From Clostridia bacterium (lineage in GTDB: Bacteria > Bacillota > Clostridia > Oscillospirales > Acutalibacteraceae): a stretch of DNA of 52,457 nt. How positions within the stretch are numbered: position 1 is the stretch's first letter; each line of letters begins with the position of its first letter. The notes under the pieces were generated by a model. It was not told where the DNA came from. It did not search any database and worked only from the letters and a program-made list of their open reading frames with translations. The position numbers were made by a program, and so were the translations under genes. Of this stretch, positions 6,685 through 17,815 are shown in pieces. Where the stretch lies: assembly GCA_017471765.1 (NCBI GenBank), contig JAFURT010000030.1, positions 1 through 52,457 of the forward strand, in the 5' to 3' direction.

Positions 6685-7635
6685 ATGGCAGACGTAATCA
6701 AACAAGCCACCCGTGACGCCTACGGCCAGGCTCTGGTCGAGTTGGGTGCCGCCAACCCCGACCTGATCGTCATGGACGCCGACCTGGCCGCCGCCACCAA
6801 AACAGGCGGCTTCAAGAAGGCATACCCCGACCGGTTTTTCGATGCCGGTATCGCCGAGGGCAACATGATGAGCATTGCGGCCGGTCTGGCCGCCGCCGGC
6901 AAGACGGTGTTTGCCTCCTCCTTTGCCATGTTCGCCGCCGGCCGTGCCTTTGAGCAGGTGCGTAACTCCATCGGCTACCCCCATCTGAACGTGAAGATCG
7001 GCGCCACCCACGCCGGCATTTCCGTGGGCGAGGACGGCGCCACCCACCAGTGCAATGAAGATATCGCCCTCATGCGCTCTATCCCCGGGATGGTCATCCT
7101 CAACCCGGCGGACGGCATTGAGGCCAAAAAGGCGGTGTTTGCCGCCGCCCAGTGGGACGGCCCGGTGTACCTGCGGTTTGGCCGGTTGGCGGTGCCGATG
7201 GTCACCGCTGAGGAGGAGCCCTTTGTCATCGGCAAGGGGCAGGTGCTCCGTTCCGGTACCGACGTGACCATCATCGCCTCCGGTCTGCCGGTCTCCCTGG
7301 CCTTGGAGGCCGCCCAGCTACTGGAGAACGAGGGCGTTTCCGCCCGGGTCATCAACATGGCCACCATCAAGCCTATTGACAAAGACATCATCCTGGCGGC
7401 GGCCGCCGAAACCGGCTGTATTGTCACCGCCGAGGAGCACAACATCATCGGGGGGCTCGGCAGTGCCGTGGCCGAGGTGGTGTGTGAAGCTAACCCCGTA
7501 CCGGTGGTGCGTGTGGGCGTGGAGGATGTGTTCGGCCGTTCCGGCCCGGCCACCGAGCTGTTGGGACTGTATGGCCTGTCTGCCGAAAACATCGCCGCCA
7601 AGGCCAAACAGGCGCTGGCGCTGAAAAAACAGTAA
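6685..7635 (+). CDS. Transketolase, C-terminal (pyrimidine-binding) subunit
   Basis: The 316-residue second half of the split transketolase contains the Pyr domain (MDADLAAATKTGGF, then FDAGIAEGNMMSIAAGLA with the glutamate that activates the thiamine ring) and the C-terminal domain (about residue 190 on; AEEHNIIGGLGSAVAE). It pairs with the preceding subunit to make a functional alpha2beta2-type enzyme; the two genes are only 4 bp apart and clearly co-transcribed. A DXS-like role is less likely, because the split gene arrangement and motifs follow the transketolase pattern common in Clostridia. A hairpin terminator follows. Confidence 0.93.
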   Translation: MADVIKQATRDAYGQALVELGAANPDLIVMDADLAAATKTGGFKKAYPDRFFDAGIAEGNMMSIAAGLAAAGKTVFASSFAMFAAGRAFEQVRNSIGYPHLNVKIGATHAGISVGEDGATHQCNEDIALMRSIPGMVILNPADGIEAKKAVFAAAQWDGPVYLRFGRLAVPMVTAEEEPFVIGKGQVLRSGTDVTIIASGLPVSLALEAAQLLENEGVSARVINMATIKPIDKDIILAAAAETGCIVTAEEHNIIGGLGSAVAEVVCEANPVPVVRVGVEDVFGRSGPATELLGLYGLSAENIAAKAKQALALKKQ

Positions 7636-7636
7636 G

Positions 7637-7686
7637 AAAAACGGCTGTCGACAGCCCTTCAGGGTTGCCGCCGGCCGTTTTTTCCC
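7637..7686 (+). terminator. Terminator after the transketolase genes
   Basis: AAAACGGC at the left pairs with GCCGTTTT at the right, with an inner CAGCCC/GGGTTG hairpin, followed by six T residues in total. Confidence 0.7.
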
Positions 7687-7735
7687 GTTTTGCAGGGACA
7701 ACTCCTGCCCGACAACCATAACCGAGGCGATCATC

Positions 7736-9097
7736 ATGCAAAAGAAATCCATCGACATGACCTCCGGGCCATTATTCAGCAACATTATCCGCTTCACCAT
7801 CCCCATCATCCTCACCGGCCTGTTGCAGCTGCTGTTCAACGCCGCTGACCTGGTGGTGCTGGGGCAGTTCTGCGGCAGTGATTCGGTAGGCGCTGTTGGC
7901 TCCACCGGCTCGCTGATCAATCTGCTCGTCAACCTGTTCATGGGCCTGTCGGTAGGCGCCGGCGTCACGGTGGCCCAGGGCCTCGGCAGTGGCCGGGAGG
8001 AGGAGGTCAGCCGCACCGTGCACACCGCCCTCCCGGTAGCGGCCATCAGCGGTGCGATGCTGACGGTGCTGGGCTTTTTCCTGGCCCCCGCCCTGCTGGG
8101 GTGGATGTCTGTCCCGACGGAATATATGGCCCTGTCCACGCTGTATGTGCAGATCTATTTCCTGGGCATGGTGCCCCAGATGGTGTACAATTTCGGCGCC
8201 GCTATCCTGCGCGCCGCCGGAGATACCAAAAGCCCCCTGCTGTTCCTGCTGTTCGCCGGTGTGCTGAACGTGGGGCTGAATGTGTTATTTGTTACCGCTT
8301 TCCGCATGGACGTGGCCGGCGTGGCGCTGGCCACCAGCCTGTCCCAGACCCTGTCGGCCGTGCTGGTGGTGTGGGCGCTTGCCCGGCGCACAGACGGGTG
8401 CCGGTTTATGTGGCGACGGATGTGCATCTGCCGGGTGCCGTTGCTGCGCATGGTGCGCATCGGCGTTCCTGCCGGCATACAGGGGTCACTGTTTTCCATC
8501 TCCAACGTGCTGATCCAATCCACCATCAACGGCTTCGGCCCGGCCGTAGTATCCGGCTTTGCCGCTGGCGGCAACATCGAAGGGTTTGCCTATGTGATGA
8601 TGAATTCCTTTCATCAGTCAGCGATGAATTTCGCCGGGCAGAATGTGGGCGCCGGGCGGTATGACCGGGTACGGAAGGTGATCCGCACCAGCCTGCTGTG
8701 TGTGGCAGTGGCCGGTGTGCTGTTTGGCACCCTTATCTGGGCGTTGGCCGAGCCGCTTCTGGGGCTGTATATCACGGATTCCACCAAGGCCATCGAATAT
8801 GGTGTCATCCGGCTGACGGTCACCTGCCTGCCCTATTTCCTGTGCGGCCTGATGGAGGTCTCCTCCGGCGTGGTGCGTGGCATGGGGGCCTCTCTGTTGC
8901 CCATGCTGCTGACGGTGCTGACGGTGTGCGTGTTCCGTGTAGCCTGGGTGTGGTGGGTGTTTCCGCTGTCGCCCACCCCGGCCTTCCTGTTCGTTTCCTA
9001 CCCCGTCACATGGGGGCTGAATTTCCTGGCCCAGACCGGCATTTATGCGGTGCTGATCCGCCGGCGGCTGCGGCGACCGAAACCAACTGAAACATGA
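7736..9097 (+). CDS. MATE-family multidrug/toxin efflux transporter
   Basis: This 453-residue integral membrane protein has about 12 hydrophobic helices in two homologous halves. It opens with the family-typical MTSGPLFSNIIRFTIPIILTGLLQ, and shows LFNAADLVVLGQF early on and FAAGGNIEGFAYVMMNSFHQSAMNF at the start of the second half. MATE proteins export cationic drugs or metabolites in exchange for Na+ or H+. The start is weakly supported (GAGGCGATC before the ATG). The stop codon lies only 7 bp before the start of the pseudouridine synthase gene, so the two are probably co-transcribed. The substrate cannot be told from the sequence. Confidence 0.9.
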   Translation: MQKKSIDMTSGPLFSNIIRFTIPIILTGLLQLLFNAADLVVLGQFCGSDSVGAVGSTGSLINLLVNLFMGLSVGAGVTVAQGLGSGREEEVSRTVHTALPVAAISGAMLTVLGFFLAPALLGWMSVPTEYMALSTLYVQIYFLGMVPQMVYNFGAAILRAAGDTKSPLLFLLFAGVLNVGLNVLFVTAFRMDVAGVALATSLSQTLSAVLVVWALARRTDGCRFMWRRMCICRVPLLRMVRIGVPAGIQGSLFSISNVLIQSTINGFGPAVVSGFAAGGNIEGFAYVMMNSFHQSAMNFAGQNVGAGRYDRVRKVIRTSLLCVAVAGVLFGTLIWALAEPLLGLYITDSTKAIEYGVIRLTVTCLPYFLCGLMEVSSGVVRGMGASLLPMLLTVLTVCVFRVAWVWWVFPLSPTPAFLFVSYPVTWGLNFLAQTGIYAVLIRRRLRRPKPTET

Positions 9098-9104
9098 GGT
9101 GCTT

Positions 9105-10004
9105 ATGAGCCTGTTCACCTATATTGTGCCACCGGAATACGACGGCGAGATGCTGCAAACCTTCCTGCGGCGGGAATGCGGCCTTTCCTACCGGATGCTG
9201 GTCAAGCTCAAGCGTGTGCCGGGCGGCATGACCCTGGACGGTCAGCCGTGGCGTTCCATCGACCGCATTCGGGCAGGGCAGACGGTGGAGCTCCGTATGC
9301 CGGAGGATGCCGTCCGCATCGAGGGAGAGGCCATGCCCCTGTCCGTCGCCTACGAGGACGACTACCTGCTGGTGGTGGATAAGCCCCCCTATCTGGCGGT
9401 GCATCCCTCCGCCGGCAAGCCGGAGCCGACCCTGGCCAACGGCGTTGTGGCCTATTTCGAACAGCAGGGGACGCCCTTGTCCTTTCGCCCCATCAACCGG
9501 CTGGACCGCAACACCAGCGGTCTGCTGGTGGCGGCCAAAAGCCCTCACGTGGCCTTTGCCATGGCGCAGAAGCCGGAGAAGGCGTACTACGCCATCCTGC
9601 TGGGAGCGCTGACCGGAGAGGGGGTCATCGACCAACCTATCCGGGTGAAGGAGGGAAGCTGCATCACCCGGGAGGTGGGGGAGGGCGGCAAGGACAGCCT
9701 CACCCGCTGGCAGGCGCTGGCCACCGACGGCGAGATCACCCTCGCCCGGGTGGTCATCGAGACCGGCCGCACCCACCAGATTCGGGTGCACATGGCCTGG
9801 TTGGGGTATCCCCTGGCCGGGGACACCATGTACGGCACCGACGAGACGGTGATGCCCCGCCACGGCCTGCACTGCGCGCGCACCACCTTCATCCACCCCA
9901 TCACCGGTGACCGGGTAGCGCTGAAGAGCCCCATCCCCCCGGACATGCGGCAGGTGCTGGAGACCCATGGCCTGTGGCGTGACGACTGGGATATTCTGCC
10001 GTAG
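9105..10004 (+). CDS. RluA-family RNA pseudouridine synthase
   Basis: This cytoplasmic enzyme converts specific uridines in rRNA or tRNA to pseudouridine. An S4-like N-terminal region (about residues 10-65) leads into the catalytic domain. The family motif NRLDRNTSGLL (about residue 132) carries the catalytic aspartate, although the usual H-R-L-D is here N-R-L-D. GRTHQIRVHMAWLGYPLAGDTMYG follows (about 220). I chose the ATG at 9105 because the GAGGT site at 9096-9100 fits it better than a GTG two codons earlier. The usual length is 290-320; this form has 299 residues. Which RluA/C/D subgroup it belongs to, and so its RNA target, cannot be fixed. Confidence 0.9.
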   Translation: MSLFTYIVPPEYDGEMLQTFLRRECGLSYRMLVKLKRVPGGMTLDGQPWRSIDRIRAGQTVELRMPEDAVRIEGEAMPLSVAYEDDYLLVVDKPPYLAVHPSAGKPEPTLANGVVAYFEQQGTPLSFRPINRLDRNTSGLLVAAKSPHVAFAMAQKPEKAYYAILLGALTGEGVIDQPIRVKEGSCITREVGEGGKDSLTRWQALATDGEITLARVVIETGRTHQIRVHMAWLGYPLAGDTMYGTDETVMPRHGLHCARTTFIHPITGDRVALKSPIPPDMRQVLETHGLWRDDWDILP

Positions 10005-10162
10005 TTTCAATACAATCTGTATAGATTTGACAGAAATATACCGTTCGTTTGCTTTCTTTGTCGATTTTTGGGCGGCCGACAGCCACCTTGTCGCCCCAAA
10101 AACGGCTTGTGTGACCAGTTTGTAAAATTTCCGGAGATTCCCGGAGATTTTGCTGATTTTCT

Positions 10163-10191
10163 TTGACTATTTATCCAAACTATGCTAGAAT
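10163..10191 (+). promoter_or_regulatory. Promoter of the ATP synthase operon
   Basis: TTGACT at 10163-10168, a 17-bp spacer and TAGAAT at 10186-10191 lie 40 bp before the atpI-like start. A direct repeat of CCGGAGATT sits just upstream, around 10130-10150. Confidence 0.65.
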
Positions 10192-10231
10192 GAGTCTAAT
10201 TACGATATTTCCCCCCGGAGGTGAGCACACT

Positions 10232-10663
10232 ATGCGTAAAATTGACCCGGTTGTACGGAAAGAGACCGGCTTTATCGCCACCTTTTTGCTGGCCGGCAGC
10301 ATGCTGATACAGGGCGTCTGTATCGTTGTGGGCTGGTGGAGTCTGCCGGTACTGCTGGGCAACCTGCTGGGTGCTGTCACCGCTGTGGGCAACTTCTTCC
10401 TGATGGGGCTGATGATTCAGCGGGCGGTGCTGCAGGACAAGAAAAAGGCAACCAACACCGTACGCCTAAGCCAAGGCGGTCGCCTGCTGATGCAGGGGCT
10501 TATTTTGGTGTTGGCGGCCGCTCTGCCCCGGGTATTTAACATCTACACAACGGCGATTCCGCTGTTGCTCCCCCGGATTGGGGTGATGCTCCGGAACAAG
10601 TTCGGCCCGGCCGACCCGGTGCCGGTGGTCACCGCCACAGCGGACGAGGAGGACGAGGACTGA
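10232..10663 (+). CDS. atpI: ATP synthase subunit I (AtpI-like) assembly factor
   Basis: This 143-residue membrane protein has four hydrophobic helices (about residues 16-36, 40-60, 88-108 and 110-128) and an acidic tail ending DEEDED. It matches the small AtpI/ATP-synthase-I proteins that stand first in bacterial F-ATPase operons and help c-ring assembly or Mg/Ca handling. The ATG at 10232 follows a perfect GGAGGTGAG site; an in-frame start at 10163 would fall inside the promoter. It is the first gene of the operon, 51 bp ahead of atpB. The assignment rests on position and topology more than on motifs. Confidence 0.8.
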   Translation: MRKIDPVVRKETGFIATFLLAGSMLIQGVCIVVGWWSLPVLLGNLLGAVTAVGNFFLMGLMIQRAVLQDKKKATNTVRLSQGGRLLMQGLILVLAAALPRVFNIYTTAIPLLLPRIGVMLRNKFGPADPVPVVTATADEEDED

Positions 10664-10714
10664 CCGGTTCCCCCGGCCGTCTGCCCAATGACTATTAACC
10701 ACGAGGTGTTGTCT

Positions 10715-11644
10715 ATGAACACAAAATCCCGCCGCTTTTTGGCGGTGGACATTCTGCTATTGGTGGGGGCTATCCTGCCGCTGGTGGCCTGCATGGTGCT
10801 GAAGGTGCTGTTCACACCGGCCAGTGAAGGAATCACCATCACCGGTGCGCTGGTGTATTTCACCATCCCCACGCCGGTACAGCCCCTTCCCATCACCGAG
10901 GCACAGGTGAATTCCTGGGCGGTGATGCTGACCATCCTGTGTCTGTGCCTGTATCTCACCCACGGCATCGCCGTGCGCCCCGGCACCAAGCGCCAGCTGG
11001 CGGCAGAGTGGGTGGTGGAGAAATGCAAAAACATGGTGCACAACAACATGGGCGACTATTTTGCCGGCTTCGCCCCCTTTATCGCCGCTATTATGACCCT
11101 GTCCGGGCTGTCCAGCCTGCTGTCCCTGCTGGGTCTGTTCCCCCCCACGTCGGATATGAACGTGGTCGCCGGCTGGGCTATTTTGGTGTTCAGCTTGATT
11201 ACCTATTATAAGTTCAAGGCCGGCCCTATCAAGTATCTGAAGAGCTTTGCCGAACCGGTACCCTTCCTGGCCCCCATGAACATCATCAGCGAGGCGGCCA
11301 CACCGGTGTCCATGGCTTTCCGTCATTACGGCAACATCCTGTCCGGCAGCATCATCTCGGTGCTGATTGCCGCCGCCTTGGGCGGGCTGAGCAACCTGGT
11401 GCTGGGTTGGTTGCCCGGTATTCTGGGCGAATTCCCCTTCCTGCGTATCGGCATCCCTGCTGTGCTGAGTTTGTATTTCGATATATTCAGCGGTTGCCTG
11501 CAGGCCTTCATCTTCGCCACCCTGACGATGATGTACGTGTCCGGCGGCTTCCCGCAGGAGGACTACGAAAAGCGCAAGGCGCGCCGCGAAGCGAGAAAGC
11601 GGGAAAAACTACTGGCAAAAACGGCACAAGCCGAAAAAGCATAA
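10715..11644 (+). CDS. atpB: F-type ATP synthase subunit a
   Basis: Subunit a forms the two ion half-channels next to the c-ring in the membrane sector. The essential arginine is in AFRHYGNILSGSII (about residue 205), the counterpart of E. coli Arg210 in the RxxGNxxxG context. The protein has 309 residues, 5-6 transmembrane helices and a long basic C-terminal tail (KRKARREARKREK). The ATG at 10715 with GAGG 8 nt upstream is preferred over an in-frame start at 10688. The gene lies 51 bp behind atpI and 39 bp ahead of atpE. Confidence 0.95.
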   Translation: MNTKSRRFLAVDILLLVGAILPLVACMVLKVLFTPASEGITITGALVYFTIPTPVQPLPITEAQVNSWAVMLTILCLCLYLTHGIAVRPGTKRQLAAEWVVEKCKNMVHNNMGDYFAGFAPFIAAIMTLSGLSSLLSLLGLFPPTSDMNVVAGWAILVFSLITYYKFKAGPIKYLKSFAEPVPFLAPMNIISEAATPVSMAFRHYGNILSGSIISVLIAAALGGLSNLVLGWLPGILGEFPFLRIGIPAVLSLYFDIFSGCLQAFIFATLTMMYVSGGFPQEDYEKRKARREARKREKLLAKTAQAEKA

Positions 11645-11971
<327 letters not shown>

Positions 11972-11984
11972 GGGGTAACGCATT

Positions 11985-12491
11985 ATGCAAACGTTGGAAA
12001 TCATTTCGGTCAATCTATGGCAGATTCTGATTTCTCTGGCCAACCTGCTGCTGATTTTTCTCATTCTGAAAAAGTTCCTGTTTAAGCCGGTGCAAAAGGT
12101 GATGAACCAGCGCCAGGCCGAGGTGGATAAGCAGTACGCTGACGCTGAGCAGGCCGCCGCCGATGCCAGACAGGACAAGGCTGCCTGGGCGGAGAAGCTG
12201 GCCGGCGCCGACGACGAGGCTGCCGCCCGGCTGAAGGCGGCAGATGCCACCGCCCGGGAGCATGGCGACCGCCTTGTGGCGGATGCCCGTGGCCGGGCTG
12301 ATGATATCATCCGTCAGGCGAAGAACGAGGCCGCCCTGGAAAAGGCCAAGGCAGAGGCCGCCATGAAGGAGGAGATCGTCCAGGTCTCCACCGCCCTGGC
12401 GGAAAAGATGCTGGAACGGGAGATCGCCGCCGCCGACCATCAGCAGCTGATCGATTCCTTCCTGGACGAGATCGGAGATGCCCATGACTGA
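11985..12491 (+). CDS. atpF: F-type ATP synthase subunit b
   Basis: The peripheral stalk subunit has 168 residues. One N-terminal membrane helix (about residues 12-32, LISLANLLLIFLILKKFLFKPV) leads to a long charged, alanine-rich coiled-coil region with heptad character (RQAEVDKQYADAEQAAADARQ and on). It joins subunit a to delta and alpha. An AAGGGG site precedes the ATG. Its 3' end overlaps the start of atpH by 8 bp, implying translational coupling. Confidence 0.95.
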   Translation: MQTLEIISVNLWQILISLANLLLIFLILKKFLFKPVQKVMNQRQAEVDKQYADAEQAAADARQDKAAWAEKLAGADDEAAARLKAADATAREHGDRLVADARGRADDIIRQAKNEAALEKAKAEAAMKEEIVQVSTALAEKMLEREIAAADHQQLIDSFLDEIGDAHD

Positions 12492-13014
12492 ACAAAGTAA
12501 AGAGTACGCCGAGGCGTTATTCGCTCTGGCGGCAGAAACCGGCGAGCAGGAGGCCTGCCTGACCGGACTTACGCTGGTGGCCGACCTGCTGGCCGACAAC
12601 CCGGACTACCGGGAACTGCTGGCCAACCCGGCCATTCCGGCGGCAGAGCGCTATGCTCTGCTGGAGCAGGCGCTGGCCGGAGCCGTCCCGGAGTCGGTGC
12701 TGTCCTTTTTGGGGCTGTTATGCGCCCACGGACGCATCCGCATGCTGGACGACTGTCTGGAGGATTACCGGGCATTGTACCGGGCGTCTATTTCCCTGTC
12801 CACCGCCTATGTGACCAGCGCTGTGGCGTTGACCGACGGGCAACGTGACCGCCTGCAGAACAAATTGGAGGCCCTCACCGGCCACACGGTGGTGCTGGAG
12901 TGCGCCGTGGACGAAACCCTGCTGGGCGGTATGACCGTCCACATTGACGGCAAGGTGCTGGACGGCAGTCTGCGCCACCGCCTGCAAGAAGTGAAGGAAG
13001 TGATCGAGCAGTGA
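12484..13014 (+). CDS. atpH: F-type ATP synthase subunit delta
   Basis: The 176-residue OSCP/delta protein clamps subunit b to the top of F1. The N-terminal six-helix bundle ([21 protein letters not shown], residues about 8-105) and the conserved C-terminal stretch [30 protein letters not shown] are clear. The ATG at 12484 is preferred over 12478, because GGAG at 12474-12477 leaves 6 nt rather than none. The gene overlaps atpF by 8 bp and atpA by 4 bp. Confidence 0.95.
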   Translation: MTEQSKEYAEALFALAAETGEQEACLTGLTLVADLLADNPDYRELLANPAIPAAERYALLEQALAGAVPESVLSFLGLLCAHGRIRMLDDCLEDYRALYRASISLSTAYVTSAVALTDGQRDRLQNKLEALTGHTVVLECAVDETLLGGMTVHIDGKVLDGSLRHRLQEVKEVIEQ

Positions 13015-14504
13015 GCAACAAGCCGGCTGAAATCAGCCAAATCATTAAAGAACAGATCCGCCATTATCGCTCCCGCATCGAAATGACCGAGACCGGCACC
13101 GTCATCCTGGTGGGCGACGGCATCGCCCGGGTATACGGCCTGCGTAGCTGTATGGCAGGCGAACTGCTGGAGTTTGAGGACGGCAGTGTGGGCCTGGCCC
13201 AGAACCTGGAGGAGGAAACCGTCTCCGTAGCCGTCCTGTCGGATGAAAATGACATCCGGGAGGGCAGCACCGTCAAGCGCACCGGCCAAGTGCTGAATGT
13301 GCCGGTAGGTGAGGGGATGCTGGGCCGTGTGGTGAACGCCTTGGGCGCCCCCATCGACGGAAAAGGCCCCATCGCCACCACGGCTACCCGGCCCATCGAG
13401 TCGGAGGCACCCGGCATCATCGAGCGCAAGAGCGTGTCCGTCCCCCTGCAGACGGGTATCAAGGCCATTGACAGCATGATCCCCATCGGCCGTGGCCAGC
13501 GTGAGCTGATCATCGGCGACCGGCAAACCGGTAAGACGGTCATCGCCATCGATACCATCCTGAATCAGAAGGACACCGGTGTGCTGTGCATCTATGTGGC
13601 CATCGGGCAGAAGAGCACCTCCGTGGTGCAGATTGCCAACGAATTGGAGCGTGCCGGCGCCATGGCGTACACCGTCATTGTGTCCGCCTCCGCCTCCGAG
13701 AGTGCGCCGCTACAGTATATCGCCCCCTATGCCGGGTGCGCTATGGCTGAATATTTCCGGGAACAGGGCAAGGACGTGCTCATCATCTACGATGACCTGT
13801 CCAAGCACGCCGTGGCCTACCGTGCCCTGTCCCTGCTCATTCGTCGTCCCCCCGGCCGTGAGGCCTATCCCGGCGACGTATTCTATCTCCACTCCCGCCT
13901 GCTGGAGCGTGCGGCCTGTGTCGCCCCCGAATACGGCGGCGGCTCCATTACCGCCCTGCCCATCATCGAGACCCAGGCCGGTGACGTGTCCGCCTATATC
14001 CCCACCAACGTCATCTCCATCACCGACGGCCAGATTTTCCTGGAGACCGAGCTGTTCCACAGCGGCGTCATGCCGGCTATCAACCCGGGTATTTCGGTCA
14101 GCCGTGTGGGCGGCTCCGCCCAGCTGAAGGCCATGAAGAAGGTGTCCGGCGAGCTGAAGCTGCTGTACTCCCAGTACCGGGAGCTGCAGGCCTTCGCCCA
14201 GTTCGGCAGTGACCTGGATGCGGATACCAAGGCTCGTCTGGCTTTGGGCGAGCGCATCGTGGAGGTGCTCAAGCAGAAGCGCAACGCCCCTGTCCGGGTA
14301 GGCTGTCAGGTGGTTATCATCTACGCCGTTACCCACGGCTGGCTGGACAACGTGCCGGTGGCCGAGGTAGGCAAATATGAAGAGCGCCTGTTCCGTCTGC
14401 TGGAACAGAAATACAATGACCTGCTCACCCGGTTTGAGCAGGGCTGTTACGACGATGAGGACGTGGCCGCTATGGAGGCCGCCCTCACCGAGATGACGAG
14501 GTAA
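13011..14504 (+). CDS. atpA: F-type ATP synthase subunit alpha
   Basis: The non-catalytic nucleotide-binding subunit of F1 has 497 residues. It has the N-terminal beta-barrel, the P-loop GDRQTGKT (about residue 169), the alpha signature [24 protein letters not shown] (about 285) with the arginine finger region near [10 protein letters not shown] (about 363), and the C-terminal helical domain. Translation starts at a GTG in a 4-bp GTGA overlap with the atpH stop codon, so it is coupled to atpH. atpG follows after 5 bp. Confidence 0.98.
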   Translation: MSNKPAEISQIIKEQIRHYRSRIEMTETGTVILVGDGIARVYGLRSCMAGELLEFEDGSVGLAQNLEEETVSVAVLSDENDIREGSTVKRTGQVLNVPVGEGMLGRVVNALGAPIDGKGPIATTATRPIESEAPGIIERKSVSVPLQTGIKAIDSMIPIGRGQRELIIGDRQTGKTVIAIDTILNQKDTGVLCIYVAIGQKSTSVVQIANELERAGAMAYTVIVSASASESAPLQYIAPYAGCAMAEYFREQGKDVLIIYDDLSKHAVAYRALSLLIRRPPGREAYPGDVFYLHSRLLERAACVAPEYGGGSITALPIIETQAGDVSAYIPTNVISITDGQIFLETELFHSGVMPAINPGISVSRVGGSAQLKAMKKVSGELKLLYSQYRELQAFAQFGSDLDADTKARLALGERIVEVLKQKRNAPVRVGCQVVIIYAVTHGWLDNVPVAEVGKYEERLFRLLEQKYNDLLTRFEQGCYDDEDVAAMEAALTEMTR

Positions 14505-14509
14505 CCGCC

Positions 14510-17002
<2,493 letters not shown>

Positions 17003-17012
17003 GTAACCCCCC

Positions 17013-17040
17013 AAAAGGGCGCCTGTAGGCGCCCTTTTTT
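17013..17040 (+). terminator. Terminator of the ATP synthase operon
   Basis: A perfect stem AAAAGGGCGCC, loop TGTA and GGCGCCCTTTT followed by more T residues, 10 bp after the atpC stop. Confidence 0.92.
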
Positions 17041-17066
17041 TGCTGTTGGGGATATTGATTTTATAA

Positions 17067-17090
17067 GGGCGACCACTGGTCGCCCCTACG
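17067..17090. repeat. Palindromic repeat unit related to 3444-3514
   Basis: GGGCGACC-ACT-GGTCGCCC followed by CTACG. It matches one unit of the element behind recG (GGGCGACC-TGC-GGTCGCCC, with CGTAGG on the opposite side), in inverted orientation. It lies in non-coding DNA just after the ATP synthase terminator. Confidence 0.65.
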
Positions 17091-17121
17091 GACAACACCG
17101 TAAACCCTACCATAAAACGCT

Positions 17122-17156
17122 AAAAGCCATTCACCTGCCCGGTGAATGGCTTTTTT
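17122..17156. terminator. Bidirectional terminator next to the 44-aa ORF
   Basis: AAAAGCCATTCACC, a 5-nt loop and GGTGAATGGCTTTTTT. It is 9 bp past the stop codon of the minus-strand 44-aa ORF and has the A-stem-T form that works in both directions. Confidence 0.8.
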
Positions 17157-17164
17157 GGCTTGGC

Positions 17165-17299
17165 TTACACATCCTGTTCGTCGGCGGCGGTCAGATCCAT
17201 GTCGTTTTCCAGGTTATCCCGGGCCAGGTCGTTATCGATAGGCCCCAGGGCCGGCGAAATCGGGCGCTCCTGCTTGGGGGACGGTTTTTTGCTGTCCAT
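17165..17299 (-). CDS. Small acidic protein, 44 aa, function unknown
   Basis: A 44-codon ORF on the minus strand (MDSKKPSPKQERPISPALGP..., ending TAADEQDV) starts at 17299 behind an almost perfect anti-16S ribosome binding site (AGGAGGTGA, 4 nt before the ATG). It is followed by its own hairpin terminator. The basic, proline-rich N-terminus changes to an acidic C-terminus (DNDLARDNLENDMD), and no membrane segment is present. I do not recognise the family. The quality of the ribosome binding site and the terminator make it a convincing gene despite its size. Confidence 0.65.
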   Translation of the reverse strand: MDSKKPSPKQERPISPALGPIDNDLARDNLENDMDLTAADEQDV

Positions 17300-17434
17300 G
17301 TCATCACCTCCTGGCGCTAGTGTGCCGAAAACCAACCAAAACTATGTAAAAAACGCCCCACCGAAATTGGCAGGACGGCGAGGCGTTTTTCCCGGAACAG
17401 ATAGGGAGGTATGACAAAGCACCCATTTCTCCGG

Positions 17435-17510
17435 GTTATGACATTCACTAAATGTCATAACAGGCTTCATTATAGCATATAATGTCTTTGTTGACAAGCA
17501 CTAAATGTCA
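17435..17510. promoter_or_regulatory. Operator/promoter region of the 84-aa XRE gene
   Basis: A perfect 11-bp inverted repeat, GTTATGACATT at 17435-17445 and AATGTCATAAC at 17451-17461, encloses CACTA. The 12-mer CACTAAATGTCA at 17446-17457 is repeated exactly at 17499-17510, where TGACA/TGTCA also form a shorter dyad. TATAAT-like hexamers lie between the two sites (around 17472-17483). The arrangement suggests cooperative binding of the HTH protein encoded just downstream. Confidence 0.6.
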
Positions 17511-17527
17511 AATCGGGAGTGTTTTTT

Positions 17528-17782
17528 ATGTTTATCAACAAAGCGAGCGACGGCATGAACAACCTGTGTGGCAAAAACATCTATAAATTCCGCACCGCCC
17601 TCCACCTATCACAGCGGCAGTTGGCCGACCGGATGCAGTTGGACGGTCTGGATATGGACAAAAACGCCATCCAGCGCATCGAGTGTGGTAAGCGATTTGT
17701 CACGGATATTGAGATAGCCGCCTTTTCCAAAGTGTTTGCCGTACCGGTCGGCGACCTGCTAACCACAAGCGAAAGCCCGTAA
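17528..17782 (+). CDS. XRE-family helix-turn-helix regulator (84 aa)
   Basis: A small DNA-binding protein with a Cro/C1 HTH at about residues 15-70 (IYKFRTALHLSQRQLADRMQLDGLDMDKNAIQRIECGKRFVTDIEI). The ATG at 17528 lies 10 nt after GGGAG; a GTG at 17519 and an ATG at 17552 are alternatives. The HTH carries a three- to four-residue insertion (LDGLDMDK) before the recognition helix, a form seen in clostridial XRE regulators. The palindrome upstream is the likely autoregulatory site. It is convergent with spoIIE, with a shared terminator. No partner gene is apparent, so its targets are unknown. Confidence 0.8.
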   Translation: MFINKASDGMNNLCGKNIYKFRTALHLSQRQLADRMQLDGLDMDKNAIQRIECGKRFVTDIEIAAFSKVFAVPVGDLLTTSESP

Positions 17783-17815
17783 GCCGCCAAAGCGGCCTAC
17801 GGGCTGTCGTTTTTT
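17774..17815. terminator. Terminator between the XRE gene and spoIIE
   Basis: AGCCCGTA-AGCCGC, loop CAAA, GCGGC-CTACGGGCT, then a run of T residues on the + strand. It overlaps the last codons of the XRE gene and ends beside the spoIIE stop. Confidence 0.75.

Noticed and set aside
10065-10102. Inverted repeat TTTTTGGG...CCCAAAAA after the pseudouridine synthase gene
   Set aside because: The T and A tracts are on the wrong sides for a terminator on the + strand, and no minus-strand gene ends here.
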